This document shows, piece after piece, positions 27,240 to 36,966 of a stretch of 64,000 nt of DNA. The notes below the pieces were generated by a model, which saw only the letters and a program-made list of their open reading frames with translations, was not told the origin of the DNA and searched no databases. The stretch is from Massilia phosphatilytica (GTDB taxonomy: Bacteria; Pseudomonadota; Gammaproteobacteria; Burkholderiales; Burkholderiaceae_D), in NCBI RefSeq assembly GCF_002968015.1, contig NZ_PUIP01000012.1:1-64000 (forward strand), written 5' to 3'. The position numbers were made by a program, and so were the translations under genes. Numbering within the stretch: the stretch's first letter is position 1; the number at the start of each line of letters is the position of its first letter.

Positions 27240-27259
27240 TTGATTTCGTCCACACCCTC
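27240..27259 (-). repeat. right terminal inverted repeat of the IS
   Basis: 20-base inverted repeat that mirrors the left end. The second TAA target duplicate follows at 27260-27262. The next 140 bases (to 27403) hold no gene I can support, only a 37-codon leftward frame from 27372 whose stop overlaps the target site. Confidence 0.93.
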
Positions 27260-27403
27260 TAAGAACGGCTAACAAAATCCTTCGACGTATCGTCACCAGT
27301 TGAATCCACGACCCATAGCGGAACTGCCTCGACGTCTGCTGGCCACGTCGATAATCTTCGTACACGGTCCATATCCCGACAAGCCGTGGTGCCGATCGTC
27401 GAC

Positions 27404-28132
27404 CTATTCGATCCGAAAGATTCCTGAGTCGAACAAGATTTTGCCCGCCGCTTCATAGTATTGGTTGATCTTGCCGTGCGCTACAGGATGCGGCAGCAGC
27501 ATGTACAGTGGCGCGGTTCCCGCGACTCTAGGGTAATGGCCCTTGGGAAACGACATGCCCGCGATGGCTTCCCAATGTACGGTGTAACCGGTACCATAAA
27601 AAATGACAGCCCGTGGCTTGCATTTCGCGATCAGCGCTTTTATCGCAGCAATGCGCTGCGGTCGCACACTGGATTGATACGTCGCGAAGGTTTCGAGTTC
27701 GGGAAGGCCCGACCAGGTATCGTAGTCCCAGTCCTTCATGGATGGCCTGGGCAATGGCAGCAGTTCCAGCAATGCGGCGTCGCCGCCGCTACGCCCCAGT
27801 TTTTCCTTCTGGTACTGCCTCAGCCGTTCGGTCGTAGGCGTCTCTCCTTGTGCCACCAGCAAGGTACGCATGAGTTTGCTCCAAGTCGACTGTATGGCAA
27901 CCTTTTCTTCTGTGAAGCGGGTAGCGTCACCGAAAGCGAGGTGGAACTCTGCCAGATCTTTAACCGTACGATTTTCGGGCCCATCGCCATGCCATGTTTT
28001 CAATCGATCCGAGATTTCCTTCTCGCTTGCCCCGCCACCTTCTTCCATGCCGATGAACCACACGGGAGCGGCCAAGTTGCCGTATCCGAAGAAATTGTCC
28101 ATGAAGTCCCGAAGCACTGTGCTATCCAGCAT
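27404..28132 (-). CDS. hypothetical protein, possible uracil-DNA glycosylase fold
   Basis: A 242-residue cytosolic protein. Its N-terminal segment VWFIGMEEGGG (residues 24-34) and C-terminal segment YMLLPHPVAHGKINQYY sit where UDG-superfamily enzymes carry motif 1 (G-x-x-x-G loop) and the HP-containing motif 2. The middle segment AVIFYGTGYTVHWEAIAG resembles the core strand-helix unit. The resemblance is pattern-level only, and the function is unproven. Base composition is visibly lower in GC than the flanking core genes, which suggests transfer. It lies between an IS and a WYL regulator gene on the same strand. Confidence 0.5.
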   Translation of the reverse strand: MLDSTVLRDFMDNFFGYGNLAAPVWFIGMEEGGGASEKEISDRLKTWHGDGPENRTVKDLAEFHLAFGDATRFTEEKVAIQSTWSKLMRTLLVAQGETPTTERLRQYQKEKLGRSGGDAALLELLPLPRPSMKDWDYDTWSGLPELETFATYQSSVRPQRIAAIKALIAKCKPRAVIFYGTGYTVHWEAIAGMSFPKGHYPRVAGTAPLYMLLPHPVAHGKINQYYEAAGKILFDSGIFRIE

Positions 28133-28188
28133 TGATTCCTCCCCTCATAAATAAACGCGTGTGACCAAAGCCGGTCATGTTGCTGATT

Positions 28189-29244
28189 TCACCCATGCGA
28201 TTCGGCAGGCCCGCACGGCTGTTCGGCTCCCGCATCGTCGGAATAGGCCTTCGCCATCTCCAGCGCGATCTGTTTTATCTCGGCGCGCAGCTGCGCCGGG
28301 GCATGGACGACGACACCGGCACCGAATCCGGTCAGCCAGTACACCAGGGTCCGCGTTGCCGCCACGGTGGCCGTGAGCGCGAGCGTGCCATCCTCTCCCG
28401 GTGCCAGCACCTGGTCGTCCGACAACGGCGTTTCATACAAATGCTCGCCAATCGCGCGTTTGAACGTGGCGCGCAGGACGATTGGACCGCCGGTACGAAA
28501 TCCGAAGGCACCCGAGGCAATGAACTCGTCGAGATCGAAGCTGGCGCGCCGCCTGACCGGCTCGTGGACGATGTCGGCTCGTCTCACCCGGTGCAGGGCA
28601 AGCGTCCGGGTATCGTCGTAGTCGGCGAACGTGCACACCAGGTAGATCAGGTTGCCGCGCTGGACGATCCCCAGCGGATGCACCGCGTCATAGACCGTGT
28701 CGTCGGCAGCATCACGTTTTTTGTAGTGCAACTTCAGCTGAAGATCCTTCATGAGCGCCAGGTAAATCGTCCGCTGACATGCCTCGTCGATCCTGGGAGG
28801 CTGCAACGGCTGTAATGGCGCGATCGTTTTCACCTTGTTCAGCCAGGCTTTCGAGGATGTCGAATCGTCGACCGACGAGAGTGTTTTCGCCGCCAAGATG
28901 AAATACGGCTTCAGGGCATCCAGTGCACTGGGCGGCAACTGGTTGCGCAGCTGCTGTTCGACCAGCGTCAACGTCAGCGCATCAGGGATCGACAGGCCCG
29001 GAAGATCGAAACCGGAGGCGTCGCGCTGCCAGCTCCACCCATATGGCTTTTCGCGATCGTCGACGACCAGCGGAAACACGCCGGCCAATTCGTTCAGGTC
29101 GCGTTCGACGGTGCGTTTGGTCACAGGGAAGTCAGCGGTACTCAGCCGGTCGCACAGCTCCCTGGCCGTTATCCTGGCCGGTGCGCGCGGCAGCAGGCGC
29201 AACATGCTCCATTGACGCAGCAGCGATTGTTGGTTGGTGGTCAT
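28189..29244 (-). CDS. WYL domain-containing transcriptional regulator
   Basis: A 351-residue regulator. The N-terminal winged HTH (residues about 8-60, ITARELCDRLSTADFPVTKRTVERDLNEL) is followed by the WYL domain (about 165-240, HPLGIVQRGNLIYLVCTF; the canonical W-Y-L is I-Y-L) and a C-terminal WCX-like segment. WYL proteins sense ligands, often nucleic acid or nucleotides, and are common regulators in defence islands and DNA damage responses. Its start overlaps the end of the SGNH hydrolase gene by 4 bases, so the two are one transcript. Confidence 0.88.
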   Translation of the reverse strand: MTTNQQSLLRQWSMLRLLPRAPARITARELCDRLSTADFPVTKRTVERDLNELAGVFPLVVDDREKPYGWSWQRDASGFDLPGLSIPDALTLTLVEQQLRNQLPPSALDALKPYFILAAKTLSSVDDSTSSKAWLNKVKTIAPLQPLQPPRIDEACQRTIYLALMKDLQLKLHYKKRDAADDTVYDAVHPLGIVQRGNLIYLVCTFADYDDTRTLALHRVRRADIVHEPVRRRASFDLDEFIASGAFGFRTGGPIVLRATFKRAIGEHLYETPLSDDQVLAPGEDGTLALTATVAATRTLVYWLTGFGAGVVVHAPAQLRAEIKQIALEMAKAYSDDAGAEQPCGPAESHG

Positions 29245-29924
29245 GCCGAGCCCGCCTCAAGGTGCGGGCACCGGTCGCCCGTTTCGCCCCGATGGATGAC
29301 CGTTCGTTGACCGCCGGCGTCGAAGTGAAGCACGAGATGCGCGAGCGCGCTGGCGATCCTGGTGGCGCCCCGGACGGACGGTTCGATCGGCGAGACCGGC
29401 GAATAGTCTTGCGGGTCGGGGCAGACCAGCCGCAGGTCGAGTACCGGAACGCCCTCGACGGCGGCTTCGCGCACGATGATGTCGTTGAACAGCGACAGCG
29501 CGCAGCGCAGGCCGGGCGTGAGCCCCGGCACGCCGTCGTAGATCGTTGATACGGCGGCCGGGAAGTCGCAGGCCAGCACCTGTCGGAGCATCGATCGATA
29601 GTTCTGCCGGAATTGCGTCTGCCACACGGCCAGCAGGTCGGCAGCCTCGAGCACCGACCGGACGGGCGACTGCATCGCGCCAACGAGAGCGAGGACGTCG
29701 TTTCCTCCGCAACTGATCACCAGATGGGTTGGCGCGTCCCCCAGCCGCCGCACTGCGGCCAGCTGCCGCGGCATATCGGCCAGTACGCTGCCGTCCTGTG
29801 CCAGCAGGGTGGCCCGATGGGCGCCGCCCAGCCGGGCCTGCAACTGATGCACGACCTCGGTTCCTGCCGGCACGTAGCCGCGGTTATCGAAGATCGAATC
29901 GCCCAGCAATGCAATGTGCGCCAA
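29241..29924 (-). CDS. SGNH/GDSL hydrolase family protein
   Basis: A 227-residue esterase-like protein without a signal peptide. Block I is LLGDSIFDN with nucleophile Ser10; block III is SCGGNDVLA. At the end, IEPSVRGATRIA stands where DxxH usually supplies the catalytic Asp/His; IEPS-type ends occur in part of the family. It is translationally coupled to the WYL regulator (ATGA overlap). The cytosolic location and regulator coupling suggest a defined intracellular substrate, not nutrient scavenging. Confidence 0.8.
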   Translation of the reverse strand: MAHIALLGDSIFDNRGYVPAGTEVVHQLQARLGGAHRATLLAQDGSVLADMPRQLAAVRRLGDAPTHLVISCGGNDVLALVGAMQSPVRSVLEAADLLAVWQTQFRQNYRSMLRQVLACDFPAAVSTIYDGVPGLTPGLRCALSLFNDIIVREAAVEGVPVLDLRLVCPDPQDYSPVSPIEPSVRGATRIASALAHLVLHFDAGGQRTVIHRGETGDRCPHLEAGSA

Positions 29925-30019
29925 AGTATTCTCCCCGTCATTGATCTGGGCACATCGTACCGCCCGGTGCGACAGGCGAAGTCGCGCCGGCCCGCCACAT
30001 GCGCACGGGCGGATGCGTT

Positions 30020-30601
30020 CTACACCGGGTCCAGCGTATAGTAATTGTCCAGCGCGATTTCAAAGAACAGCTCACCGTCTTGCGCGACCTGATCCGGTGT
30101 GATGGACCAGAACGTCACTGCGGCCGCGGCCTTGCGCACCAGGTCGTCCAGCAGGGGCGCCGCGGCCATGGCATCTGCCAGTTCCTGCCTGGTGACGCCA
30201 GGAAGAAACAGCGCTGCCAGGGCGAGCTTGTCGGCCAGGCCGGCGCCGGCGCGGTCCCCCAGCTCGCGGTTGACGAGTTGTTGCAGGGTGCGGATGTCGG
30301 GGTGGTGGCGGGCATCGCTCACCGTCAGCTGCATCACGGCAGGCTCGTAATGGAATGCCAGGCGGCACGCCACATATCCGCTTGGCGGCAACCCACCCGC
30401 GATTGCGTTTTGCAGTGCCAGCTCCGGCGTCGGGCTGGCGTACACCCCATGCCGGCGCGATGGCCCGTCGTGCGGACGCGTGTACTCCCAGAGGTTATCG
30501 ACCAGATACGGGACATTGCCGGGCAACCTGCGCCCTTCATGCCGGTATATTTTCTCGCCCGGTCGAAGTCTGGTTGCCGGGACGGCGCGGTAAAGCATCA
30601 T
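30020..30601 (-). CDS. hypothetical protein, possible ADP-ribosyltransferase-like fold
   Basis: A 193-residue cytosolic protein that I cannot assign firmly. It begins MMLYRAVPATRLRPGE and contains NLWEYTRPH followed by RRHGVYASPTPELALQNA. The R / Y-x-S-(T/S)-P order resembles the Arg and STS-like motifs of ADP-ribosyltransferase toxins, with a late acidic ELFFEIALDN as a possible third motif. Two adjacent ATGs are possible starts; GGAG at suitable distance favours 30601. It is divergent from the two-domain AAA+ ATPase gene, sharing a 131-base intergenic region. A toxin or effector role is inference only. Confidence 0.5.
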   Translation of the reverse strand: MMLYRAVPATRLRPGEKIYRHEGRRLPGNVPYLVDNLWEYTRPHDGPSRRHGVYASPTPELALQNAIAGGLPPSGYVACRLAFHYEPAVMQLTVSDARHHPDIRTLQQLVNRELGDRAGAGLADKLALAALFLPGVTRQELADAMAAAPLLDDLVRKAAAAVTFWSITPDQVAQDGELFFEIALDNYYTLDPV

Positions 30602-30732
30602 GGCGGTATCTCCTCGCGATGTGGAATCAGCGTACACCGAAGGGTTTGCTACCCGCAAATCCGGACAGGCATTTCCGCGACACAACTTGTCGCAGCAGCC
30701 CGGAGAATGCTTTCCACCTGAGGAGGAAAGTC

Positions 30733-32829
30733 ATGAACGTACACTACCGCAAGTCCACCGGCGCCGCGTCGACCGATATCGCCAACATTGCCGAGCTGTG
30801 GATGCTGCGCATCCTGGTGCCCATGGGCGGCCACAAGACGCTGGTCAACCGCGGCGGCTTCGTCGACGATGCCGTCGCCCGCGCAGTGGGCCTCGGCGCC
30901 TGGCTGGACGATGACGAACGCGGATTCGACGCCGCCGCGATCCGCCACGAACTGCGTAACCGGCACCGCTGCGCGGAAAGCATCAAGGACAGGCTCGACG
31001 TATCGCCGACGCTGCGGGCCAACATGGCACGACTGGTCCGGCTGGTCGGCCTGTCTGGAACGGATGCACGCGTCCTCGAATTCGCCGCCATGATCCACCA
31101 CGATCGCGTGCTCGACGATTGTGCCGACACGCTCGGGCAGCTGAACTCGCTCAAGCTGAGCGACATGCTGGCGAAATTGCTGGAACTGGACCCGGCGGAG
31201 GTGCGTGCGTCGCTCAGTCCGCACGGCCTGCTCGCCCGTTCCGGCCTGCTGTCGGTGGACCGGGGCAGTACCGGCTACCTGCGGGGCAAGCTCGATCTGT
31301 TGTCCAACAGCTTCGCCGACAATATCCTCGCCTGCGAGGCCGACCCGCTGGTCCTGCTGCGCGACACGATCTGCCCGAGTGCGCCGGCCACGCTGTCGCT
31401 CGACGACTATGCGCACGTCGGCGACGCGCTCGCCATCCTGTGTCCGTATCTCAAGCAGGCGATGGCGGATGCGCAGACCGGCGTCAATGTGTTCCTGCAT
31501 GGCGCGCCGGGCACCGGCAAAAGCGAGCTGGCGCGCGCGCTGGCTCGGACGCTGGGTGTGGACCTGTTCGAGGTCGCGAGCGAGGATGACGACGGAGACC
31601 CCGTCAACGGCGAGCGCCGCCTGCGTGCCTACCGGGCCGCCCAGAGCTTTTTTTGCCAGGGCCGCGCGATGATCCTGTTCGACGAAGTCGAGGACGTGTT
31701 CGCCGACGGCGACTCGATGTTCGGCCGCAAGAGCACGGCGCAGCGCCGCAAGGCGTGGCTGAACCGCACGCTCGAGCAGAACAAGGTGCCGACGCTGTGG
31801 CTGTCCAATTCGATCCGCGACATCGATCCTGCCTTCATGCGCCGTTTCGACCTGGTCGTCGAGCTGCCGGTGCCGCCGCGCGCGCAGCGCGAACGCATCG
31901 TGCGCGCCGCTTGCGCCGATCTCCTCGATGAATCCGCGATCAAGTCGATTGCGCAGTCCGAACAATTGGCGCCCGCGGTCGTCAGCCGGGTCGCCTCGGT
32001 GGTGCGCAAGATCCTTCCGCACATCGAGCCCGGCGGCTCGACCCGCGCCGTGCAATGGCTGATCGACCAGTCGCTCGAAGCGCAGGGCCACGCGCCGCTG
32101 GGTCAGGGCGAAGCCGGCAGCCTGCCGCCGGAGTACGATGCTACCCTCCTGAACGCGGATACGGGCATGGCCGACCTGGCCGAAGGATTGAAGCTGTCCC
32201 GTACCGGCCGTCTGTGCCTGTACGGGCCGCCGGGAACCGGCAAGACCGCCTACGCCCGCTGGCTGGCCGGGCGCCTCGACATGCCTCTGCTGCTGTACAG
32301 CGCATCGGACCTGATGTCGAAATGGGTCGGCGACAGCGAAAAGAACATCGCCGCGGCCTTCCGCCGCGCCGAGCGCGAACATGCGTTGTTGCTGATCGAC
32401 GAGGTCGACAGCTTCCTGCAGGACCGCGCCCACGCGCGCCAGCCATGGGAAATCACGATGGTGAACGAAATGCTGACGCGCATGGAATCATTCTCGGGCA
32501 TCTTCATCGCGTCGACCAACCTCATGGACGGCGTCGATCCCGCCGCGCTGCGCCGCTTTGACCTGAAAATCCGCTTCGATTACCTGAGGCCGGACCAGGC
32601 CGTGGCGTTGTTCGAGCGTTACTGCCGCACCTTCGGACTGGCTGTGCCGGGCGCCCCCGACCTGTGGCACGTGCGCGGCATGCACACGTTGACGCCAGGC
32701 GATTTTGCCGCCGTGGCCAGGCAGCATCGCTTCCGTCAATTGACGTCGCCGGCCAAATTCGTCCTGGCGCTGCAGAACGAATGCGCGGCTAAGGAACCGG
32801 GCAGGCCGCGCATCGGATTTCTTGGCTGA
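30733..32829 (+). CDS. two-domain AAA+ ATPase
   Basis: A 698-residue protein with an alpha-helical N-terminal region (1-235) and two AAA+ modules. Module 1: Walker A GAPGTGKS (257-264), Walker B MILFDEVE (Asp317-Glu318), then FMRRFD. Module 2: Walker A GPPGTGKT (498-505), Walker B LLLIDEVDSF (Asp556-Glu557), a Cdc48/spastin-like pore region ASDLMSKWVGDSEKNI, and ALRRFDLKI. The arrangement suggests a hexameric unfoldase or remodelling machine. The start has a very strong GAGGAGGAAAG site. No protease gene is adjacent. It is divergent from the ART-like gene, and its partner or substrate is unknown. Confidence 0.85.
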   Translation: MNVHYRKSTGAASTDIANIAELWMLRILVPMGGHKTLVNRGGFVDDAVARAVGLGAWLDDDERGFDAAAIRHELRNRHRCAESIKDRLDVSPTLRANMARLVRLVGLSGTDARVLEFAAMIHHDRVLDDCADTLGQLNSLKLSDMLAKLLELDPAEVRASLSPHGLLARSGLLSVDRGSTGYLRGKLDLLSNSFADNILACEADPLVLLRDTICPSAPATLSLDDYAHVGDALAILCPYLKQAMADAQTGVNVFLHGAPGTGKSELARALARTLGVDLFEVASEDDDGDPVNGERRLRAYRAAQSFFCQGRAMILFDEVEDVFADGDSMFGRKSTAQRRKAWLNRTLEQNKVPTLWLSNSIRDIDPAFMRRFDLVVELPVPPRAQRERIVRAACADLLDESAIKSIAQSEQLAPAVVSRVASVVRKILPHIEPGGSTRAVQWLIDQSLEAQGHAPLGQGEAGSLPPEYDATLLNADTGMADLAEGLKLSRTGRLCLYGPPGTGKTAYARWLAGRLDMPLLLYSASDLMSKWVGDSEKNIAAAFRRAEREHALLLIDEVDSFLQDRAHARQPWEITMVNEMLTRMESFSGIFIASTNLMDGVDPAALRRFDLKIRFDYLRPDQAVALFERYCRTFGLAVPGAPDLWHVRGMHTLTPGDFAAVARQHRFRQLTSPAKFVLALQNECAAKEPGRPRIGFLG

Positions 32830-32847
32830 CTTCTGCCTGTCGTATGC

Positions 32848-33180
32848 TTACGAAAGGTCCCACGCATCGATGGTCAGAAGCTGCTCGGGCGCACACGCGG
32901 CGATCCTGTCCTCGTGGAGAATCACCTCGGTGTGGGGCCCCATTGTCCCAGGTGGCCGTTTGGAGATCAGTGGAAGAAAGTCAACCGCTTTCGCCACGTA
33001 GCGTTCAGGATAGCCGCCCGAGAGAAGCTTCCTGGCTTTGCCTTGACGTACCAAGACGTTAAGAAAATCGAGCCCAGAGGTCTGCGCTTGCCATTTTGCC
33101 AGTAAATACGCAGAGTCATCTTCCGACTTGTCGCGCTCTTCAGGCGACCGGGCAACAACCAAAACTGACCAACCGAGCAT
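32848..33180 (-). CDS. hypothetical protein, 110 aa
   Basis: I do not recognise this small cytosolic protein. It starts MLGWSVLVVARSPEERDKSE and has no signal or membrane segment. The start at 33180 has AGGAG 6 bases upstream; a longer frame reaches 33207. It is tail-to-tail with the AAA+ gene (18 bases between stops). GC content is lower than in the genes on either side, in line with the accessory character of this region. Confidence 0.6.
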   Translation of the reverse strand: MLGWSVLVVARSPEERDKSEDDSAYLLAKWQAQTSGLDFLNVLVRQGKARKLLSGGYPERYVAKAVDFLPLISKRPPGTMGPHTEVILHEDRIAACAPEQLLTIDAWDLS

Positions 33181-33231
33181 AGTCGGCTCCTTATGGGGCG
33201 TGTGCAAGAGTCACTATACCGCAGGTACTGG

Positions 33232-33969
33232 TCAGAGGTTCCGCAACACCAGATTGACCCCACCCGCGATCAGCACCACCCACACCGCCTGCTTGATCCT
33301 CTCCGCCGGCAGCCACTGGTGCAGCCGGTTGCCGACATACAGCCCGCCGAGCGCGAACGGCAGCAGCACGATGGCCAGCAGCGGCAGCGCCGGCTGGCTG
33401 TACAGGCCCGCGCCCGTGAACAGCACGAGGCGGCAGATGGCGCTGAAGAACAGCACGCCGCTGAGGGTGGCGCGCAAGGTCTGCTTGTCGTCCAGGCGGC
33501 TCGTGAGGAAGATCGTATAGAACGGCCCGCCCGTGCCGAACAGCGCCGTGAACATGCCGCCGACGACGCCGAACGGCCCCGCCCACGCGGGCGCAAATGG
33601 CGGCAGCTTGCGGCGCGCGAACAGGCTCCAGGCCGAATAGCCCAGGATGAACAGGCCGAGCACGACCAGCAGCGTGCGCTCCGGGGCCCGCACGAGCGCG
33701 AGCACCCCGACGGCCATCCCGGCCATCATGAACGGGATCAGCCGCAGCGCTTCGCGCTTCTCGATGAAGCGGCGGTTCTTCAGGCCCAGCAGCACGTTCG
33801 ACACCAGGTCGAACACGAGCATCAGCGGCACCGCCATGCGCAACGGCATGAAGAGCACGAGCAGCGGCATCGCCGTCACGGACGAGCCGAAGCCGGTGAG
33901 GCCGAACACCGTATAGCCGAACACGATGATGAGTGCCAGCTGGGCGAGCGTGAGCAGATCGAACGTCAT
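33232..33969 (-). CDS. sulfite exporter TauE/SafE family protein
   Basis: A 245-residue inner-membrane protein with seven to eight hydrophobic helices. The repeated family motif appears as FGLTGFGSSVTAMPLLVLF at the N-terminus and FGTGGPFYTIFLTSRL in the second half. Members export sulfite, sulfoacetate or other organosulfur anions. No sulfur genes are near. It is divergent from pyrC with a 123-base shared upstream region. Confidence 0.87.
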   Translation of the reverse strand: MTFDLLTLAQLALIIVFGYTVFGLTGFGSSVTAMPLLVLFMPLRMAVPLMLVFDLVSNVLLGLKNRRFIEKREALRLIPFMMAGMAVGVLALVRAPERTLLVVLGLFILGYSAWSLFARRKLPPFAPAWAGPFGVVGGMFTALFGTGGPFYTIFLTSRLDDKQTLRATLSGVLFFSAICRLVLFTGAGLYSQPALPLLAIVLLPFALGGLYVGNRLHQWLPAERIKQAVWVVLIAGGVNLVLRNL

Positions 33970-34092
33970 GCCACGATTCTAGCCCCAATGGGTATTTCGT
34001 TCTGTATTGCAATGTATCGTGCGTCACAAACAACGCGTGCCGGCAACTTGACCTCCTAGTAAAATGTCGGGGTTCGCAATCCGAGAGCCGCC

Positions 34093-35142
34093 ATGTCCAC
34101 CTTCGAATCCCCCGACACCATCACCATCACCCGCCCCGACGACTGGCACCTGCACCTGCGCGACGGCGCGGCCATGGCCAGCGTGCTGCCGCACAGCGCG
34201 CGCCAGTTCGCCCGCGCCATCGTCATGCCGAACCTGAAGCCGCCCGTCACGACGGCCGCGCTGGCCACTGAATACCGCGCGCGCATCCTGGCCGCGTTGC
34301 CGGCCGGCATGAGCTTCGAGCCGCTGATGACGTTGTATCTGACTGACAACACGGAACCGGACGAGATCCGCCGCGCGCGCGACACCGGCTTCATCCACGG
34401 CGTGAAACTGTATCCGGCCGGCGCCACGACGAATTCCGCCGCCGGCGTGACCGACCTGCGCAAGTGCTATAAAACGCTGGAAGTGATGCAGGAACTGGAC
34501 ATGCCGCTGCTGACGCACGGCGAAGTCACGGACCAGCACATCGACCTGTTCGACCGCGAAGCCGTGTTCATCGAGCGCGTGATGCGTCCGCTGCGCCGCG
34601 ACTTCCCGGAACTGCCGATCGTGTTCGAACACATCACGACGAAGGACGCGGCCGAGTACGTGGCCGAGGCCGAAGGCCCGATCGCCGCGACGATCACCGC
34701 GCACCACCTGCTGTACAACCGCAACGAGATCTTCCGCGGCGGCATCCGTCCGCACTACTACTGCCTGCCGGTGCTGAAGCGCGAAGAACATCGCCTGGCG
34801 CTGGTCACGGCCGCGACGAGCGGCGACGAGCGCTTCTTCCTCGGCACCGACTCCGCGCCGCACGCCATCCACACGAAGGAAGCCAGCTGCGGCTGCGCCG
34901 GCTGCTACACCGCGCTGCACGCGATGGAGCTGTACGCCACCGCCTTCGAACAGGCCGGCGCGCTCGATAAACTGGAGGCGTTCGCGAGCCTGAACGGTCC
35001 GGCCTTCTACGGTCTGCCCGTGAACGAGGGCACGATCACCCTGAAGCGCGAGGCGTGGAGCCTGCCGGCGACGGTGCCGATGGGCGAGCAGGAACTCGTG
35101 CCCCTGAACGCGGGCGAACAGATCGGCTGGAAGATGCTGTAA
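34093..35142 (+). CDS. pyrC: dihydroorotase
   Basis: A 349-residue class II dihydroorotase that cyclises carbamoyl aspartate in pyrimidine synthesis. The metal site is formed by HLHLRDG (near residue 19), the carboxylated Lys105 in GVKLYPAGATTNS, His in LTHGEVTD, His in VFEHITTK, and Asp in FLGTDSAPH. Length matches E. coli PyrC. A DUF3025 gene begins 4 bases after its stop, so the two are probably co-transcribed with the oxidoreductase behind them. Confidence 0.95.
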   Translation: MSTFESPDTITITRPDDWHLHLRDGAAMASVLPHSARQFARAIVMPNLKPPVTTAALATEYRARILAALPAGMSFEPLMTLYLTDNTEPDEIRRARDTGFIHGVKLYPAGATTNSAAGVTDLRKCYKTLEVMQELDMPLLTHGEVTDQHIDLFDREAVFIERVMRPLRRDFPELPIVFEHITTKDAAEYVAEAEGPIAATITAHHLLYNRNEIFRGGIRPHYYCLPVLKREEHRLALVTAATSGDERFFLGTDSAPHAIHTKEASCGCAGCYTALHAMELYATAFEQAGALDKLEAFASLNGPAFYGLPVNEGTITLKREAWSLPATVPMGEQELVPLNAGEQIGWKML

Positions 35143-35146
35143 CGGG

Positions 35147-35941
35147 ATGTTCCCCGAGATCGACTGGACGCGGCCGTGGTACGACACGGTCCGTCCCGCC
35201 TTTGACAGCCTGCAGCCGGGCCCTTTCATTCCGGCTTTTAACGCCAATGCATCGCGGCTCGGGCTGGTCAACGACCAGGGGCAGCCGATCCGCTTCGTGC
35301 CGCAGGCCGACCTACCGGAAGGCACGGCCTATGAGGCCTTCATCGGCGCCACGGGCTGCGTGCCCACGCGCGCGAACCTGCACGATTTCTTCAACGGTCT
35401 CGTGTGGCAGACCTTCCCGCGCATCAAGCGGGCATTGAACGCCCTGCAGGCCGCGCAGATCGCGCAGGCGGGCGTCGGCAAATCGCGCGGGCCGGCACGC
35501 GACGCCGCCACCATCTTCGACGAGAACGCGGCGCTGCTCGTCGTCCGCGACGACGCGTCCGGCCACGCGCTCGTCGACGACCTGCGCGCACACCAGTGGC
35601 GTTCGGCCCTGTTCGACAAGCGTGCCCTGTTCGGACGCGATGCCGAACTGTGGCTGTTCGGACACGCGCTGATGGAAAAGCTCGTCGCGCCGCGCAAGGC
35701 GATCACGGCCCACGTGCGCGTCGTGTCCGCCGCCGGCGATTTTTTTGCGCTCGACCGCGAGGGACGCCGCGACTGGATCGATGCCGCGGTGTCCAAGGCG
35801 ATAGCGGCCGAGGGACTGTCCACGACCGGCTTCACCCCGTTGCCCGTGCTGGGCGTGCCGGGCTGGTGGCCGGACCAGGATGAAGCGTTTTATCTCGACC
35901 ACACCGTGTTCCGGCCCAAGCGGCCGGCCAGCCATACCTAA
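35147..35941 (+). CDS. DUF3025 domain-containing protein
   Basis: A 264-residue conserved proteobacterial protein of unknown function. The family pattern includes an N-terminal W-x-x-P-W motif (IDWTRPWYDTV), GCVPTRANLHDFFNGLVWQTFPRIKRALN, and FDENAALLVV. It has no signal peptide or membrane helix. It is tightly linked to pyrC (4 bases) and followed after 10 bases by a Gfo/Idh/MocA gene. Confidence 0.85.
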   Translation: MFPEIDWTRPWYDTVRPAFDSLQPGPFIPAFNANASRLGLVNDQGQPIRFVPQADLPEGTAYEAFIGATGCVPTRANLHDFFNGLVWQTFPRIKRALNALQAAQIAQAGVGKSRGPARDAATIFDENAALLVVRDDASGHALVDDLRAHQWRSALFDKRALFGRDAELWLFGHALMEKLVAPRKAITAHVRVVSAAGDFFALDREGRRDWIDAAVSKAIAAEGLSTTGFTPLPVLGVPGWWPDQDEAFYLDHTVFRPKRPASHT

Positions 35942-35951
35942 GGAGGACGCC

Positions 35952-36950
<999 letters not shown>

Positions 36951-36966
36951 CCACCAAGGAGAATGC

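Larger units (their letters stand above)
26028..27259. mobile_element. IS5-type insertion sequence, 1232 bp, TSD TAA
   Basis: A complete element with 20-bp terminal inverted repeats (GAGGGTGTAGACGAAATCAA versus GAGGGTGTGGACGAAATCAA, one mismatch). It is flanked by a 3-bp direct repeat TAA at 26025-26027 and 27260-27262. A TNA-type 3-bp target is typical of the IS427/IS1031 subgroups of IS5. The single transposase gene fills the element. The left TAA is also the stop codon of the ABC ATPase gene. The near-perfect ends and intact gene suggest recent insertion. Confidence 0.93.

Noticed and set aside
27259..27456. 65-codon leftward frame between the IS and the UDG-like gene
   Set aside because: It has no ribosome site, overlaps the neighbouring gene end, and its only independent part is 37 codons without recognisable features.
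30649..32433. 594-codon leftward open frame opposite the AAA+ gene
   Set aside because: Antisense shadow of a gene with two intact Walker sets.
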